This document shows positions 46,101-54,268 of a DNA stretch of 64,000 nucleotides, piece by piece. The stretch's first letter is position 1, and each line of letters starts with the position of its first letter. The notes under the pieces are model-generated. The model had not been told where the DNA came from. It saw nothing but the letters and a program-made list of their open reading frames with translations, and searched no databases. Origin of the DNA: Sneathiella aquimaris (GTDB taxonomy: Bacteria; Pseudomonadota; Alphaproteobacteria; Sneathiellales; Sneathiellaceae); the NCBI RefSeq assembly GCF_026409565.1, contig NZ_CP112881.1, positions 2,487,501 to 2,551,500 of the forward strand, in the 5' to 3' direction. The translations under genes were made by a program, and so were the position numbers.

Positions 46101-46550
46101 ATGTTCTTACAACTTTTTTCCGGAACTGTTTTAATCATTCTTTGTGTCATCAATCATGCCTTATGTCTTGAGCTATTACTCAGAAGAGTAAAAAGCCGCG
46201 GCCCCAGATGGGACTTGAAATATCCGGTTTTTGGTCATGTTGTGATCATGATCGTTGTGGTATTGGGGCTGTTCATGGCCCATACAATCGAAGCCTGGAT
46301 CTGGGCTGGTTTCTATCGTCTGGTCGGCGAGACAACCTCCATGTCAGAAGCAGTTTATTTCTCCACCGTGACTTTCACAACGCTTGGTTATGGGGATGTT
46401 ATTCTGTCTGAAGCCTGGCAATTAACGGCCTCTTTGCAAGCTGTTAGCGGCATCCTTCTTTTTGGGTGGAGTACGGCGTTTCTGGTGAATGTGAGAGGGT
46501 TCTTCTGGCGCAAGCATGGCATGATGCAGCCGTTGTCTCGCGACGATTAA
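46101..46550 (+). CDS. two-helix potassium channel family protein
   Basis: This 149-residue protein has N-terminal hydrophobic helices at about 4-25 and 42-62, a pore loop with the K+ selectivity filter TTLGYGD at 93-99, and a final helix at about 110-130. The arrangement fits Ion_trans_2 channels, which are tetrameric. I chose ATG 46101 because AAGG lies upstream; TTG 46035 would add 22 basic residues and lacks a ribosome-binding site. It ends at a bidirectional terminator shared with the mscS-type gene. Confidence 0.87.
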   Translation: MFLQLFSGTVLIILCVINHALCLELLLRRVKSRGPRWDLKYPVFGHVVIMIVVVLGLFMAHTIEAWIWAGFYRLVGETTSMSEAVYFSTVTFTTLGYGDVILSEAWQLTASLQAVSGILLFGWSTAFLVNVRGFFWRKHGMMQPLSRDD

Positions 46551-46551
46551 A

Positions 46552-46582
46552 AAACCCTGCAAGAATTGCTCTTGCAGGGTTT
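46552..46582. terminator. bidirectional rho-independent terminator
   Basis: AAACCCTGCAAG and CTTGCAGGGTTT form a perfect 12-base stem with a 7-base loop between the convergent channel genes. Confidence 0.88.
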
Positions 46583-46602
46583 GTCTTTCAAAAGAAAAAA
46601 GG

Positions 46603-47427
46603 TTAGCCATCCACGCGGTGAACAACCTGTTGAGGGAAAGGAATTGTAATTCCCTCTTTGTCGAAACCTTCTTTAAATGCTTTTGTCAGATCAAACTTCA
46701 AAGGCCAGTAGTCGCCCCCTTTACACCAGACACGCACTGTAAAGTTTACAGATGAATCCGCAAGCTCTGCCACAGCAATCATCGGCGCAGGATCTTTCAT
46801 GCTCCGGGCGTCGGCAGCGATGATCGCGTGCATGACACTCATTGCCTTGTCCATATCGTCCTCATAAGCAATACCCATGATCAGATCGACGCGGCGTGTA
46901 TCGTGGAAACTGAAGTTCTTGATCGCGCTTCCCCAGACACTGGCGTTGGGCAGGATAATCTGAACATTGTCCGGTGTGGAGAGCTCTGTCACAAAAAGGC
47001 CGACAGCTTTAACCGTCCCGCCATGGCCCGCGGCTTCAACATAATCGCCAACCCTTAATGGACGAAAGAACAGGAGCATGACGCCGCCAGCCACATTGGA
47101 AAGCGTACCCTGCAATGCCAAACCAATTGCAAGGCCCGCAGCACCCAAAACAGCGATCAAACTTGCTGTCTGAACACCAAACTGAGCCAGAACAAGCAGG
47201 ATTGTCACGATCAGAATGGACATCCGAACAAGGCTGCACAGAAAATTAATGACAGTCGGGTCAACACCGCGCTTGGTCAACACGTTCAGAAGGGTTTTAG
47301 GTACCCTCTTCGATACGATATTGCCAATGATCAGGATGACAATCGCACCCAGGACTTCCAATCCATACGTCGTGACAATTGCCAGAACGTCTTGCATGAG
47401 CTCTTCCAGGTTCAGATTTTCCATCAT
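46603..47427 (-). CDS. mscS: small-conductance mechanosensitive channel MscS
   Basis: The protein has 274 residues, close to E. coli MscS (286). Three membrane helices come first; the third, pore-lining one is glycine/alanine rich (GAAGLAIGLALQGTLSNVAGG at about 95-115). The beta-domain start LRVGDYVEAAGHGGTVKAVG and the alpha-beta domain follow. It opens under membrane tension to release solutes on hypo-osmotic shock. Two adjacent ATGs lie after GGGGAGAGGGG. Confidence 0.93.
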   Translation of the reverse strand: MMENLNLEELMQDVLAIVTTYGLEVLGAIVILIIGNIVSKRVPKTLLNVLTKRGVDPTVINFLCSLVRMSILIVTILLVLAQFGVQTASLIAVLGAAGLAIGLALQGTLSNVAGGVMLLFFRPLRVGDYVEAAGHGGTVKAVGLFVTELSTPDNVQIILPNASVWGSAIKNFSFHDTRRVDLIMGIAYEDDMDKAMSVMHAIIAADARSMKDPAPMIAVAELADSSVNFTVRVWCKGGDYWPLKFDLTKAFKEGFDKEGITIPFPQQVVHRVDG

Positions 47428-47525
47428 ATTACCCCTCTCCCCTATCTGGTCGTAAATTATCTCTTCTCTTATATTCTTTCAGCGTCTCATTTGACTGTCT
47501 ACGAGATTTTGAAAAAACTGATGAT

Positions 47526-49091
47526 CTAGTCTGCATAATTTTTGTCGTAATCGGCAGCGACCCCGTAATACGGATCTTCTAACACAGATATTTCGACAAG
47601 ATTTCGCGCTTTATGGAGAAGTGCCTGACAGTCTTTGCTCAAATGGCGAAGATGCAGTTTCTTGCCTGCATTTGTGTATTTTTCAGCAAGCGAGTCAATG
47701 GACTGCAAACCTGAATGATCAACTACTCGAGAGTTTTTAAAATCGATGATAACGTCGTCTGGATCATTTTTCGGATCAAAAAGTTCTTGAAAACTGGCGA
47801 CAGAACCAAAAAACAATGGCCCTTCCAGTTCATAGACTTTACTGCCCTCTTTATTGATACTGGTCCGGACATGTATCTTTTTTGCGCTTTCCCAAGCATA
47901 GACCAAGGCAGACACGATAACACCGGCGACAACAGCAACAGCAAGATCACTAACCACAGTAATCGCGGACACCAAAACAAGGACGAAGGCGTCTGACAAC
48001 GGGATTTTATTGATAATTCTGAAACTGGACCAGGCAAACGTACCGATCACAACCATGAACATCACACCGACCAGCGCGGCCAATGGAATGCGTTCAATCA
48101 GCGGGGACGCAAATAGAATAAAGCACAACAGGAACAACGCTGCAGAAATACCGGATAACCGTTTCCGTCCGCCTGACGTCACATTGATCATACTTTGACC
48201 AATCATCGCACAACCACCCATGCCACCAAAAAAACCGGTTACTGTGTTGGCAACACCCTGGGCCACACATTCCTTACTGGCGCCGCCATGGGTTTCCGTA
48301 ATCTCTGCAACCAGATTCAAGGTCAAAAGACTTTCAATCAGCCCAATTGCCGCCAGGATCAAAGAATATGGCAGAATGATCCAAAGTGTTTCCAATGTCA
48401 GCGGGATCATTGGAATGTGAAAATCAGGTAAACCACCGGCAATCGAAGCCAGATCACCAACAGTACTCACGTCAAGGTTCAAACCGATAACAAGAAAGGA
48501 AACCGCGCCAATGCCGATCAGGGGTGCCGGAATGGCCTTGGTCAGTTTAGGCATAAAGAATATGATCGCCATTGTAAGGGCAACGAGACCCAGCATTGTA
48601 TAAAGGGGTGTCCCGGACAACCATTCCAATGCACCGTCTTCACCAACCACTTTGAATTGACCAAGCTGAGCAAGAAAAATAACAATCGCAAGGCCGTTCA
48701 CAAAACCAAGCATCACAGGATGCGGCACCATACGGATAAACTTTCCAAGCCGGAAAATGCCCGCAAGGATCTGAAGAATGCCCATTAATACAACCGCACC
48801 AAACAGATATTCGACACCGTGCTGTGCGACAAGGCTCACCATGACAACCGCCAACGCGCCGGTTGCACCGGAAATCATGCCAGGACGGCCACCGATCAAG
48901 GCTGTAATTAACCCGACTATAAAGGCAGCATACAAACCCACAAGTGGATGAACACCCGCTACGAAGGCGAATGCCACGGCTTCCGGAACCAAAGCCAGTG
49001 CCACAGTCAAACCAGACAAAAGTTCAGTTTTAGTTCGGCCAAAAATTGTTTCGCCGCCCCCTGCTTTTAATCCTGTCGTTTTCACGTCCAC
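47526..49091 (-). CDS. SulP-family anion transporter with STAS domain
   Basis: This 521-residue protein has about a dozen helices, the SulP signature [28 protein letters not shown] near the N-terminus and a cytoplasmic STAS domain ([20 protein letters not shown] near 430-450, with the Ser that can be phosphorylated in STAS proteins). SulP proteins carry sulfate or bicarbonate, often with Na+. I chose GTG 49091 because GAGG lies eight bases upstream; the reading to GTG 49127 begins inside a strong hairpin. A terminator-like hairpin lies in its leader. Confidence 0.9.
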   Translation of the reverse strand: MDVKTTGLKAGGGETIFGRTKTELLSGLTVALALVPEAVAFAFVAGVHPLVGLYAAFIVGLITALIGGRPGMISGATGALAVVMVSLVAQHGVEYLFGAVVLMGILQILAGIFRLGKFIRMVPHPVMLGFVNGLAIVIFLAQLGQFKVVGEDGALEWLSGTPLYTMLGLVALTMAIIFFMPKLTKAIPAPLIGIGAVSFLVIGLNLDVSTVGDLASIAGGLPDFHIPMIPLTLETLWIILPYSLILAAIGLIESLLTLNLVAEITETHGGASKECVAQGVANTVTGFFGGMGGCAMIGQSMINVTSGGRKRLSGISAALFLLCFILFASPLIERIPLAALVGVMFMVVIGTFAWSSFRIINKIPLSDAFVLVLVSAITVVSDLAVAVVAGVIVSALVYAWESAKKIHVRTSINKEGSKVYELEGPLFFGSVASFQELFDPKNDPDDVIIDFKNSRVVDHSGLQSIDSLAEKYTNAGKKLHLRHLSKDCQALLHKARNLVEISVLEDPYYGVAADYDKNYAD

Positions 49092-49115
49092 GTCGTTCAC
49101 CTCGGCTGACACAAT

Positions 49116-49142
49116 AAAAAAGCGCACAGAAAATATGTGCGC
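49116..49142 (-). terminator. terminator-like hairpin in the sulP leader (candidate attenuator)
   Basis: GCGCACA (49136-49142 side reads GCGCACA on the minus strand) pairs with TGTGCGC around a 7-base loop, and on the minus strand it is followed at once by TTTTTT (49121-49116). The T-run ends 25 bases before the chosen start GTG 49091. No other minus-strand gene lies upstream to be terminated, so it may be an attenuator for the transporter gene. Confidence 0.65.
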
Positions 49143-49585
49143 TGCAACATAAAGATCGTTGTTCTATAGGAATATGAGATTTTTAGCCAGTATTTTAATG
49201 AATATCAGCCACGCGTAATTCGCATAATTCCAATCACATCACCTTCAAAACTGATTAAAAACGGCAGAAACCCTACATTGTGGAGGTATACTGCATTTTT
49301 TCAGTAGATCGGGCGACACAAATGACTGCTTGACTTTACATCTAAAAACCATCATACGGCTGGTGCGCTTGGATAAGGCGTCTTTTTCGCGGTTCTAAAT
49401 TTAAGAGCCCGATCACATTATCAGGTTTAGTGAACAGTATTTCCGCGGCATTATTCAAGCCGCTGCTGGTTTGATCGTCCTTTTTCAAGACTGTCAGGGC
49501 CAGGCTGGGAAACACGGTTCCCGCCTTTTTGGCTTTAAAAATGCTTGGCTTTTGCCAGGCATCGTCTGTTAAAAGGACAGAATTG
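49143..49585. other. divergent intergenic region between sulP and rhlE
   Basis: These 443 bases hold the promoters of the sulP-type gene (minus) and rhlE (plus). A long rhlE leader is likely, as is common for RNA helicase genes, but I cannot place the start site. A minus-strand open frame at 49342-49608 runs antisense to the rhlE start and lacks a ribosome-binding site; I do not accept it as a gene. No riboswitch is recognisable. Confidence 0.5.
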
Positions 49586-50914
49586 ATGACAGTATTTTCG
49601 GATCTCAACTTAGTTGGGCCCCTTCTTCGTGCCGTGGAAAAACAGGGCTTCGAAACACCAACCCCTATTCAAAGTTCAGCAATCCCCCACCTGCTTGACA
49701 AGAAAGACCTGATGGGCATTGCTCAGACAGGCGGCGGAAAGACAGCGGCCTTTGTATTACCACTCCTGCAAAACCTGTCTCACGAACGCGTTCGTCCAAA
49801 GCCGAACAAACCGTCAGCCATTATTCTTGCGCCAACGCGTGAGTTAGCCGGTCAGATTGCAAAAAGCATTCAGCTTTTCACACGCGGCATCAAATTATTC
49901 CATACTGTTGTCTATGGCGGCGCCCCATATGGCCCTCAATTACAACAGCTTAGCCGGGGCGTGGACATTCTTGTCGCGACACCAGGGCGTCTTATGGATC
50001 ATATGAAGCGCGGAACAGTACAACTGGACAATGTTCAGACCTTCATCCTGGATGAAGCCGACAGAATGCTGGATATGGGCTTTATTGATGACGTCACAGA
50101 AATTGCCGGGAAGCTTCCCGAAAATCATCAAACCGTAATGTTCTCGGCCACCATGAGCCCACAAATCAAGCATTTATCCAAAGAACTGCTTAATGATCCG
50201 GTTTATGTTGAAGCGCCACGCGAAACCGTCGTTGCCGGAACGATTGACCATTCAGTCCTGATGGTCAGCTATCAGCACAAAAAAGACCTGCTGATGCACC
50301 TTCTTGCCCAGGAAGGGAAAGAGCGGGTAATCGTTTTCGTGCGGACTAAAGCAACAACCGAAGCCCTGGCTGCTGATATTGAAGCTGAACTGGAAGGGGT
50401 TAAAGCCTCCGCCATTCACGGTGACATGCAGCAACGTGCCAGAGAGCGTACATTACGCGCATTTAAAAATGGTCGTTTCTCAATTTTGGTTGCAACGGAT
50501 GTTGCAGCACGCGGTATCGATGTCAATGGCATTACCCATGTCATCAACTACGATCTACCAATGGAACCAGAGAATTACGTCCACCGCGTTGGCAGAACAG
50601 GTCGTGCCGGCGCGAAAGGAATTGCAATTTCATTGTGCGAACAGAGGGAAAGAAACCTCCTGCGCAATGTGGAGAAAGCTATTGAGCAACAAGTCAGAGT
50701 TGACAACGATCATCCCTTCCCAATGCCGGAACAAAAAAAGAAAAAGCATCGTCCAGGAGGACCTACCAAAAAAACGTTCGGAAAGGGGCCGAAAGCCTTC
50801 TCAAAGAACAAGGGTAAGCCAGGATTTAAGAATGCCAAACGGACCGGTGGAAAACCGAATGGAGCTCCTGGAAGAGCAGATGCTCGGCGTGCGAAACTTA
50901 AACGCGCCAGTTAA
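49586..50914 (+). CDS. rhlE: DEAD-box RNA helicase, RhlE type
   Basis: The protein has 442 residues with all core motifs: Q-motif (FETPTPIQSSAIPHLL), motif I AQTGGGKTA (GGGKT where most have GTGKT), PTRELAGQI, DEAD in LDEADRML, SAT in MFSATMSP, and motif VI HRVGRTGRAG. A lysine/glycine-rich basic tail of about 75 residues follows, typical of RhlE for RNA contact. It remodels rRNA or mRNA structure in ribosome assembly and at low temperature. ATG 49586 has AAAAGGA at eight bases; the longer reading from 49529 is less likely. It ends with a strong terminator. Confidence 0.93.
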   Translation: MTVFSDLNLVGPLLRAVEKQGFETPTPIQSSAIPHLLDKKDLMGIAQTGGGKTAAFVLPLLQNLSHERVRPKPNKPSAIILAPTRELAGQIAKSIQLFTRGIKLFHTVVYGGAPYGPQLQQLSRGVDILVATPGRLMDHMKRGTVQLDNVQTFILDEADRMLDMGFIDDVTEIAGKLPENHQTVMFSATMSPQIKHLSKELLNDPVYVEAPRETVVAGTIDHSVLMVSYQHKKDLLMHLLAQEGKERVIVFVRTKATTEALAADIEAELEGVKASAIHGDMQQRARERTLRAFKNGRFSILVATDVAARGIDVNGITHVINYDLPMEPENYVHRVGRTGRAGAKGIAISLCEQRERNLLRNVEKAIEQQVRVDNDHPFPMPEQKKKKHRPGGPTKKTFGKGPKAFSKNKGKPGFKNAKRTGGKPNGAPGRADARRAKLKRAS

Positions 50915-50964
50915 GCATTAGTTTCAGAAGCATTTATGAAATACCATTGACGCTTCTGTCCAAT

Positions 50965-51004
50965 AAAGTCATCCTGTCTTTTCGACGTCAGGATGACTTT
51001 TTTT
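50965..51004 (+). terminator. rho-independent terminator after rhlE, touching the next start codon
   Basis: AAAGTCATCCTG (50965-50976) and CAGGATGACTTT (50989-51000) pair across a 12-base loop and are followed by a T-run up to 51004. The ATG of the DUF1801 gene is at 51005, so its ribosome-binding site (AGGA at 50990-50993) is inside the stem. Confidence 0.9.
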
Positions 51005-51433
51005 ATGCCTCAACACCAAATCGAAAATTTAGAAATCGCGGCGCTTTATCAATCTTACCCGCAGAATGTACGCCACCAGCTTTTGTCCATCAGACATACG
51101 ATTTTTGAGCTTTCGAATAGCTCGGACGAAATCGGGGAAATTTTTGAAACACTAAAATGGGGCTATCCCAGTTACGAAACGAAGCGACCTAGAACGGGAA
51201 CGCCCATTCGCCTGCAATGGCTACCAAAAAAATCACAATATGGTATTTTTGTTCATTGCCAAACAGATCTTATCGCACGCTTTCGACAAGACCATGTGGA
51301 ACAGGAATTTGATAAAAACCGGGGGATCCTGTTTTCTGAAAAGGCAGCCTTTCCAAAGGAAACAATTCGGAATTTCCTGTATCAGGCACTGACCTATCAC
51401 AAAAACAAAGACAATTACTTGTCCCTTAAATAA
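51005..51433 (+). CDS. DUF1801 (YdhG-like) family protein
   Basis: This 142-residue protein matches DUF1801: an N-terminal helix pair (VRHQLLSIRHTIFELS), the characteristic LKWGYPSYETK, then beta-strands including PKKSQYGIFVHCQTDL and a C-terminal FLYQALTYHKNKD. The fold resembles frataxin/YdhG; no biochemical function is settled. I chose ATG 51005; ATG 50993 lies in the terminator stem. Its 3' end overlaps the convergent sigma factor gene by 19 bases. Confidence 0.8.
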   Translation: MPQHQIENLEIAALYQSYPQNVRHQLLSIRHTIFELSNSSDEIGEIFETLKWGYPSYETKRPRTGTPIRLQWLPKKSQYGIFVHCQTDLIARFRQDHVEQEFDKNRGILFSEKAAFPKETIRNFLYQALTYHKNKDNYLSLK

Positions 51434-52125
51434 CCCAGATTTTGGCGGAGAATTGAACGGGCCTGCTGCACCCGTTTACGGGCATTGTCATTAGAAATAT
51501 TAAGGGCTGCGGCAATATCATCATATTCTTCACCTTTGACCAGTCGCATGACCAAAGGAACCTTCAGTTTTTCCGGTAACTCCTTAATCGCACCGACAAG
51601 GCATCGTCCCAGCTCTGAATTTAACAATTCAGCCTCGGGTGTCAGTTCCACATTTTCAACAGTACTGGTATCGATTTCGACAATCTCTTTTATTTTATCG
51701 CCCAGCCGCGATCTTCTTTTGTTGGCGCGATGGATGTCGATACAGATATTATGTAAAAGCCTTGCGAACCACGCCCTTTCGTTCGTAATCTGAGCCGCAT
51801 TCTCCTTATATTTCTCAAATGCTCTCAATGTTGCGACACTAAGGGCATCCTCAGCGTCCGATGCACTGACATTCATCCAGATCAGACTAAGGCGCCTTAG
51901 ATATTCACGGTGATTGTTCCAAGCCGTCCAGAAACAGGGGCCGTCTTCAACATTTGATCCTGCGTCCAACCCGGTTTGGATTTCCACAACCAAGGCAACC
52001 GCAGGTATCGCAGCCCCTGGCAAGTTTATATTTTCGCCTTCAAACGTACCGAATTTTCGAACCGATGATTGAGAGTGGCTCTTGGAAGGATTGACTGAAG
52101 CAGATTGACCGAGATTACAGGACAC
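51415..52125 (-). CDS. ECF-like RNA polymerase sigma factor, probable R-body locus regulator
   Basis: The protein has 236 residues. Region 2 is at about 66-135 (AEDALSVATLRAFEKY, then NERAWFARLLHNICIDIHR) and region 4 at about 176-228 (LPEKLKVPLVMRLVKGEEYDDIAAALNISNDNARKRVQQARSILR), with no region 3, so it is of ECF type. An N-terminal extension of about 60 residues has no recognisable domain. The start is GTG 52125 with GAGGAG nine bases upstream. It is divergent from the reb genes across 265 bases. No anti-sigma gene is adjacent, so control may act through the extension or a distant partner. Sigma factors are often encoded at reb loci, which supports its role here by inference. Confidence 0.88.
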   Translation of the reverse strand: MSCNLGQSASVNPSKSHSQSSVRKFGTFEGENINLPGAAIPAVALVVEIQTGLDAGSNVEDGPCFWTAWNNHREYLRRLSLIWMNVSASDAEDALSVATLRAFEKYKENAAQITNERAWFARLLHNICIDIHRANKRRSRLGDKIKEIVEIDTSTVENVELTPEAELLNSELGRCLVGAIKELPEKLKVPLVMRLVKGEEYDDIAAALNISNDNARKRVQQARSILRQNLGYLRDK

Positions 52126-52390
52126 AACTAGGATCTCCTCAACAAAATTATATCCTTAAAGTTGAACAACTTTCTTTAAAGATGCGTATAAGTTTCGTTT
52201 AGTAGACTTAAGTTGTGAAATGCACTTTTAAAGTGTTTTTTTACATTTATTTACACTCATAAATTATTTGCGAATAAAGATAAGTAACTTATAAATAAAA
52301 AGAACACGTTCTATAAAATACCCGTGTATTTTTTCCATTGATTAAGTAAAAAATGCCAATAAATATTTTTTATTTTGAGGCGTATAAATA
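52126..52390. promoter_or_regulatory. AT-rich divergent control region between sigma gene and first reb gene
   Basis: Several inverted repeats are packed here: AAAGTTG-AA-CAACTTT (52158-52173, in the sigma leader), CACTTT-T-AAAGTG followed by seven T (52223-52242), AGAAC-AC-GTTCT (52301-52312) and AAAATAC-N4-GTATTTT (52315-52332). The stretch is much more AT-rich than its surroundings. I cannot match a standard ECF -35/-10 pair with confidence. Confidence 0.55.
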
Positions 52391-52792
52391 ATGGTTGAGT
52401 CAAATACATCAAATATTGATCTGAATAGAAACTTTTCTTCTATACGAACAAATGAAGTTACAGAATCTGTTATTGCTCTAAACCAGATTGTATTAGGCAG
52501 TGCAGCACCAACGGCAATGGCCGGCATTCAAATTGCCATGGCCCACGCGAACGGGGTTGGCGCACAAAATCTGGTGGCCTGCCAGCAGCATCTTAACATA
52601 ATGGGGGCAGCGGCGGTTGCCGCAGGAACAGGCACCATGTTGTGGGAAGGACTGACCCGCAACGTTGATAATATCACCATCAATGACCGCCTGAAATACT
52701 GGCAGGAACTGATGACAATTGCGACCGGCGCCGCGGCTCCTGCAGCAAAAGAAGACCCGGATAAAAACACAGGGACAACGGAAGAAGCTTAA
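52391..52792 (+). CDS. diverged RebB-like R-body protein, long form
   Basis: This 133-residue protein aligns with the RebB core found in five downstream genes: VTESVIALNQIVLGSAAP matches their ITDAVSQSN...LGSAP segment, and IQIAMAHANGVGAQNLVACQQH matches YQVLAQSIGVAMQNAVSNQQ. It has an extra 20 residues before the core and a longer C-terminal part with WEGLTRNVDNITINDRLKYW, ending in an acidic tail (KEDPDKNTGTTEEA). The C-terminal LSGxPVAES block of the canonical copies is missing. GAGG precedes the ATG. It may be an accessory rather than ribbon-forming subunit. It is divergent from the sigma gene. Confidence 0.72.
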   Translation: MVESNTSNIDLNRNFSSIRTNEVTESVIALNQIVLGSAAPTAMAGIQIAMAHANGVGAQNLVACQQHLNIMGAAAVAAGTGTMLWEGLTRNVDNITINDRLKYWQELMTIATGAAAPAAKEDPDKNTGTTEEA

Positions 52793-52852
52793 CCGGGCGA
52801 TCAAAGCCTGAATAATTTTTCTTATTCCATTTAACGACTGGAAATTAGTATT

Positions 52853-53311
52853 ATGTCCGATGACAACGATAAGAAGTCAAAAACAAAACCCATGCCTTTT
52901 TCCCTCGGAAACACAGAAGAATCCCCTTCTTTTGCGATGGGCCTTTTATATCAGTTTGCAGCTCACTCCTCTGGCCTAGCCCTGGAAAATGCGACAATCA
53001 ACGCAAATGTGCTGAATAGTGTGAGCACCGCAAACGGAGCCGCACTTTCAGCGCTTAAAAACGCTGAAGCGGCTGTGTTAAGCTCACAGAAAACAACAAT
53101 TGGGGAATCCTATAACGCCCAAACGGCTGCCATCACACAGGCGCTGAATTCCCAGACGAATACCGCCGTGACAGGTTTGAACGCTGTCTCCAATGCAGGA
53201 GCGACGGCCCTTGCTGCGCAAACAAGTCAGGAAATCGCGGGCATTACAGCTGATGCCATCGCCGCAACGGCTGTTGCGATGGATAGCATCGTCAAGAAAA
53301 TGGGGGGTTAA
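52853..53311 (+). CDS. RebB-related protein with Ala/Thr-rich repeat tail
   Basis: The protein has 152 residues. Residues 28-60 (FAMGLLYQFAAHSSGLALEN...) match the middle of the RebB core, closest to the last copy at 55877 (VGMLYQQMAHSIGLALQN). The N-terminal NSQITDA block is absent and replaced by a charged stretch rich in Lys and Asp. The C-terminal 90 residues are Ala/Thr/Asn/Gln-rich with loosely repeated A-x-x-A-L-N-S/T units and probably form a long helix. No transmembrane segment or signal peptide is evident. It lies 60 bases after the preceding reb-like gene. Its ribosome-binding site is weak. RebB membership is inferred from short similarity and position. Confidence 0.6.
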   Translation: MSDDNDKKSKTKPMPFSLGNTEESPSFAMGLLYQFAAHSSGLALENATINANVLNSVSTANGAALSALKNAEAAVLSSQKTTIGESYNAQTAAITQALNSQTNTAVTGLNAVSNAGATALAAQTSQEIAGITADAIAATAVAMDSIVKKMGG

Positions 53312-53317
53312 AGGTCC

Positions 53318-54055
53318 CTAAGTCAGGATGATCGGGGCACCTTTGGTAATGATCAGTGTATGTTCATATTGTGCTGACGGTGCCCCATCGATTGTCAGAA
53401 GCGTCCAACCATCCTCGCCCTCCCGATATTCACCAATACCAGGGGTCAAAAAGGGCTCGATTGTGATAACCAACCCTTCCTGAAGCGATTTTCTGGAACT
53501 GGTTTGAAACCGGTTATGAACTTCCGGGGGTTCGTGAATATTGCGCCCCACACCATGCCCGACAAGACCGTCAATAATCTCAAACCCGCCTTTTATCGCC
53601 GTTTGCTCGACCGCTCGGCCGATAGCATTAATTGGCTGGCCTGCTTTTGCGGCACCGATCCCCGCGTTCAGGGCCTTCTTGGTTGTGTCACATAATTTTT
53701 GCAAATGGGTGTCAATTTTCCCAACGGCGATGGATCTACCAGAATCTGCCCAATATCCTTTTCTTTCTGCAGAAACGTCAATATTCACCAATTCCCCTTC
53801 TTGCAGAATTCGAGGCCCAGGAATGCCATGAGCCGCTTCATCAGCAACACTTATGCAACTGTAACCGGGAAAATTATAGGCAAGCTTGGGGGCAGAACGC
53901 GCGCCATGCAGGGATAACAGCTCTCCGACTTTATGGTCAAGTTCCAGGGTACTGACACCGGGCCGGACCAGTGTTTCCATTTCATCCAGAATAATTCGGA
54001 TTATACTTCCGACTTCCTTCAAACCTTTAAAGTCCTGATCTGTCCGCGCAATCAT
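53318..54055 (-). CDS. map: type I methionine aminopeptidase inside the reb locus
   Basis: This 245-residue protein has the length of a bare type I MetAP without N-terminal zinc-finger extension. All catalytic residues are present in the numbering from ATG 54055: His76 (AHGIPG), metal ligands Asp93 (NIDV), Asp104 (WADSG), His167 (GHGVGRNIHEPP), Glu200 (TIEPFL) and Glu231 (QYEHTL). A GTG at 54094 would add 13 residues; I prefer ATG 54055 because MIARTDQDFKGLKEVG then lines up with the usual MetAP start, though no strong site is visible at either. It removes initiator Met from proteins whose second residue is small. It is on the strand opposite to the reb genes, between the two reb groups, seven bases from the end of the second. 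Whether it is the only map gene of this genome cannot be seen. Confidence 0.92.
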   Translation of the reverse strand: MIARTDQDFKGLKEVGSIIRIILDEMETLVRPGVSTLELDHKVGELLSLHGARSAPKLAYNFPGYSCISVADEAAHGIPGPRILQEGELVNIDVSAERKGYWADSGRSIAVGKIDTHLQKLCDTTKKALNAGIGAAKAGQPINAIGRAVEQTAIKGGFEIIDGLVGHGVGRNIHEPPEVHNRFQTSSRKSLQEGLVITIEPFLTPGIGEYREGEDGWTLLTIDGAPSAQYEHTLIITKGAPIILT

Positions 54056-54133
54056 TTTATTATTTGCCACATCTCTTTGTATGTCATTCAACACATTGAT
54101 ATTTTTGAGAATTTTCTAAAATCATCGTAACAT

Positions 54134-54252
54134 CTGAATGCGATTTTTCGCATAAAAAAAAAGAAAATGCCTCATTTCTTTCACATTTTCTCAAAAATAA
54201 CCGTCTTTCCGCTGTCGAATGAGAAACATTTCGCATTCAGTTTAATCTGAAT
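54134..54252. promoter_or_regulatory. inverted-repeat cluster between map and the main reb operon
   Basis: CTGAATGCGA (54134-54143) and TCGCATTCAG (54231-54240) are exact 10-base inverted copies. The first is also half of a hairpin ATGCG-N6-CGCAT (54138-54153), and the second forms ATTCAG-N6-CTGAAT (54235-54252) with a further copy. TCTGAAT thus recurs at 54133 and 54246 and once more at 55428. It lies between divergent map and the first canonical reb gene, so it is a candidate control region for both. Confidence 0.55.
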
Positions 54253-54268
54253 AACAAAGGAAACCGGC

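Noticed and set aside
49342-49608. An 88-codon minus-strand open frame before rhlE
   Set aside because: It begins antisense inside the rhlE start region, has no ribosome-binding site and shows no recognisable family pattern. The rhlE frame explains the overlap better.
53318-54094. Disruption of one ancestral reb operon by recent insertion of map
   Set aside because: No interrupted reb frame or repeat at the map borders is visible, and map has its own intergenic control region, so I treat it as a settled part of the locus.
54199-54217. AACC and GTCG as an ECF -35/-10 pair before reb copy 1
   Set aside because: The spacer is only 11 bases, too short for ECF promoters, which need about 16.
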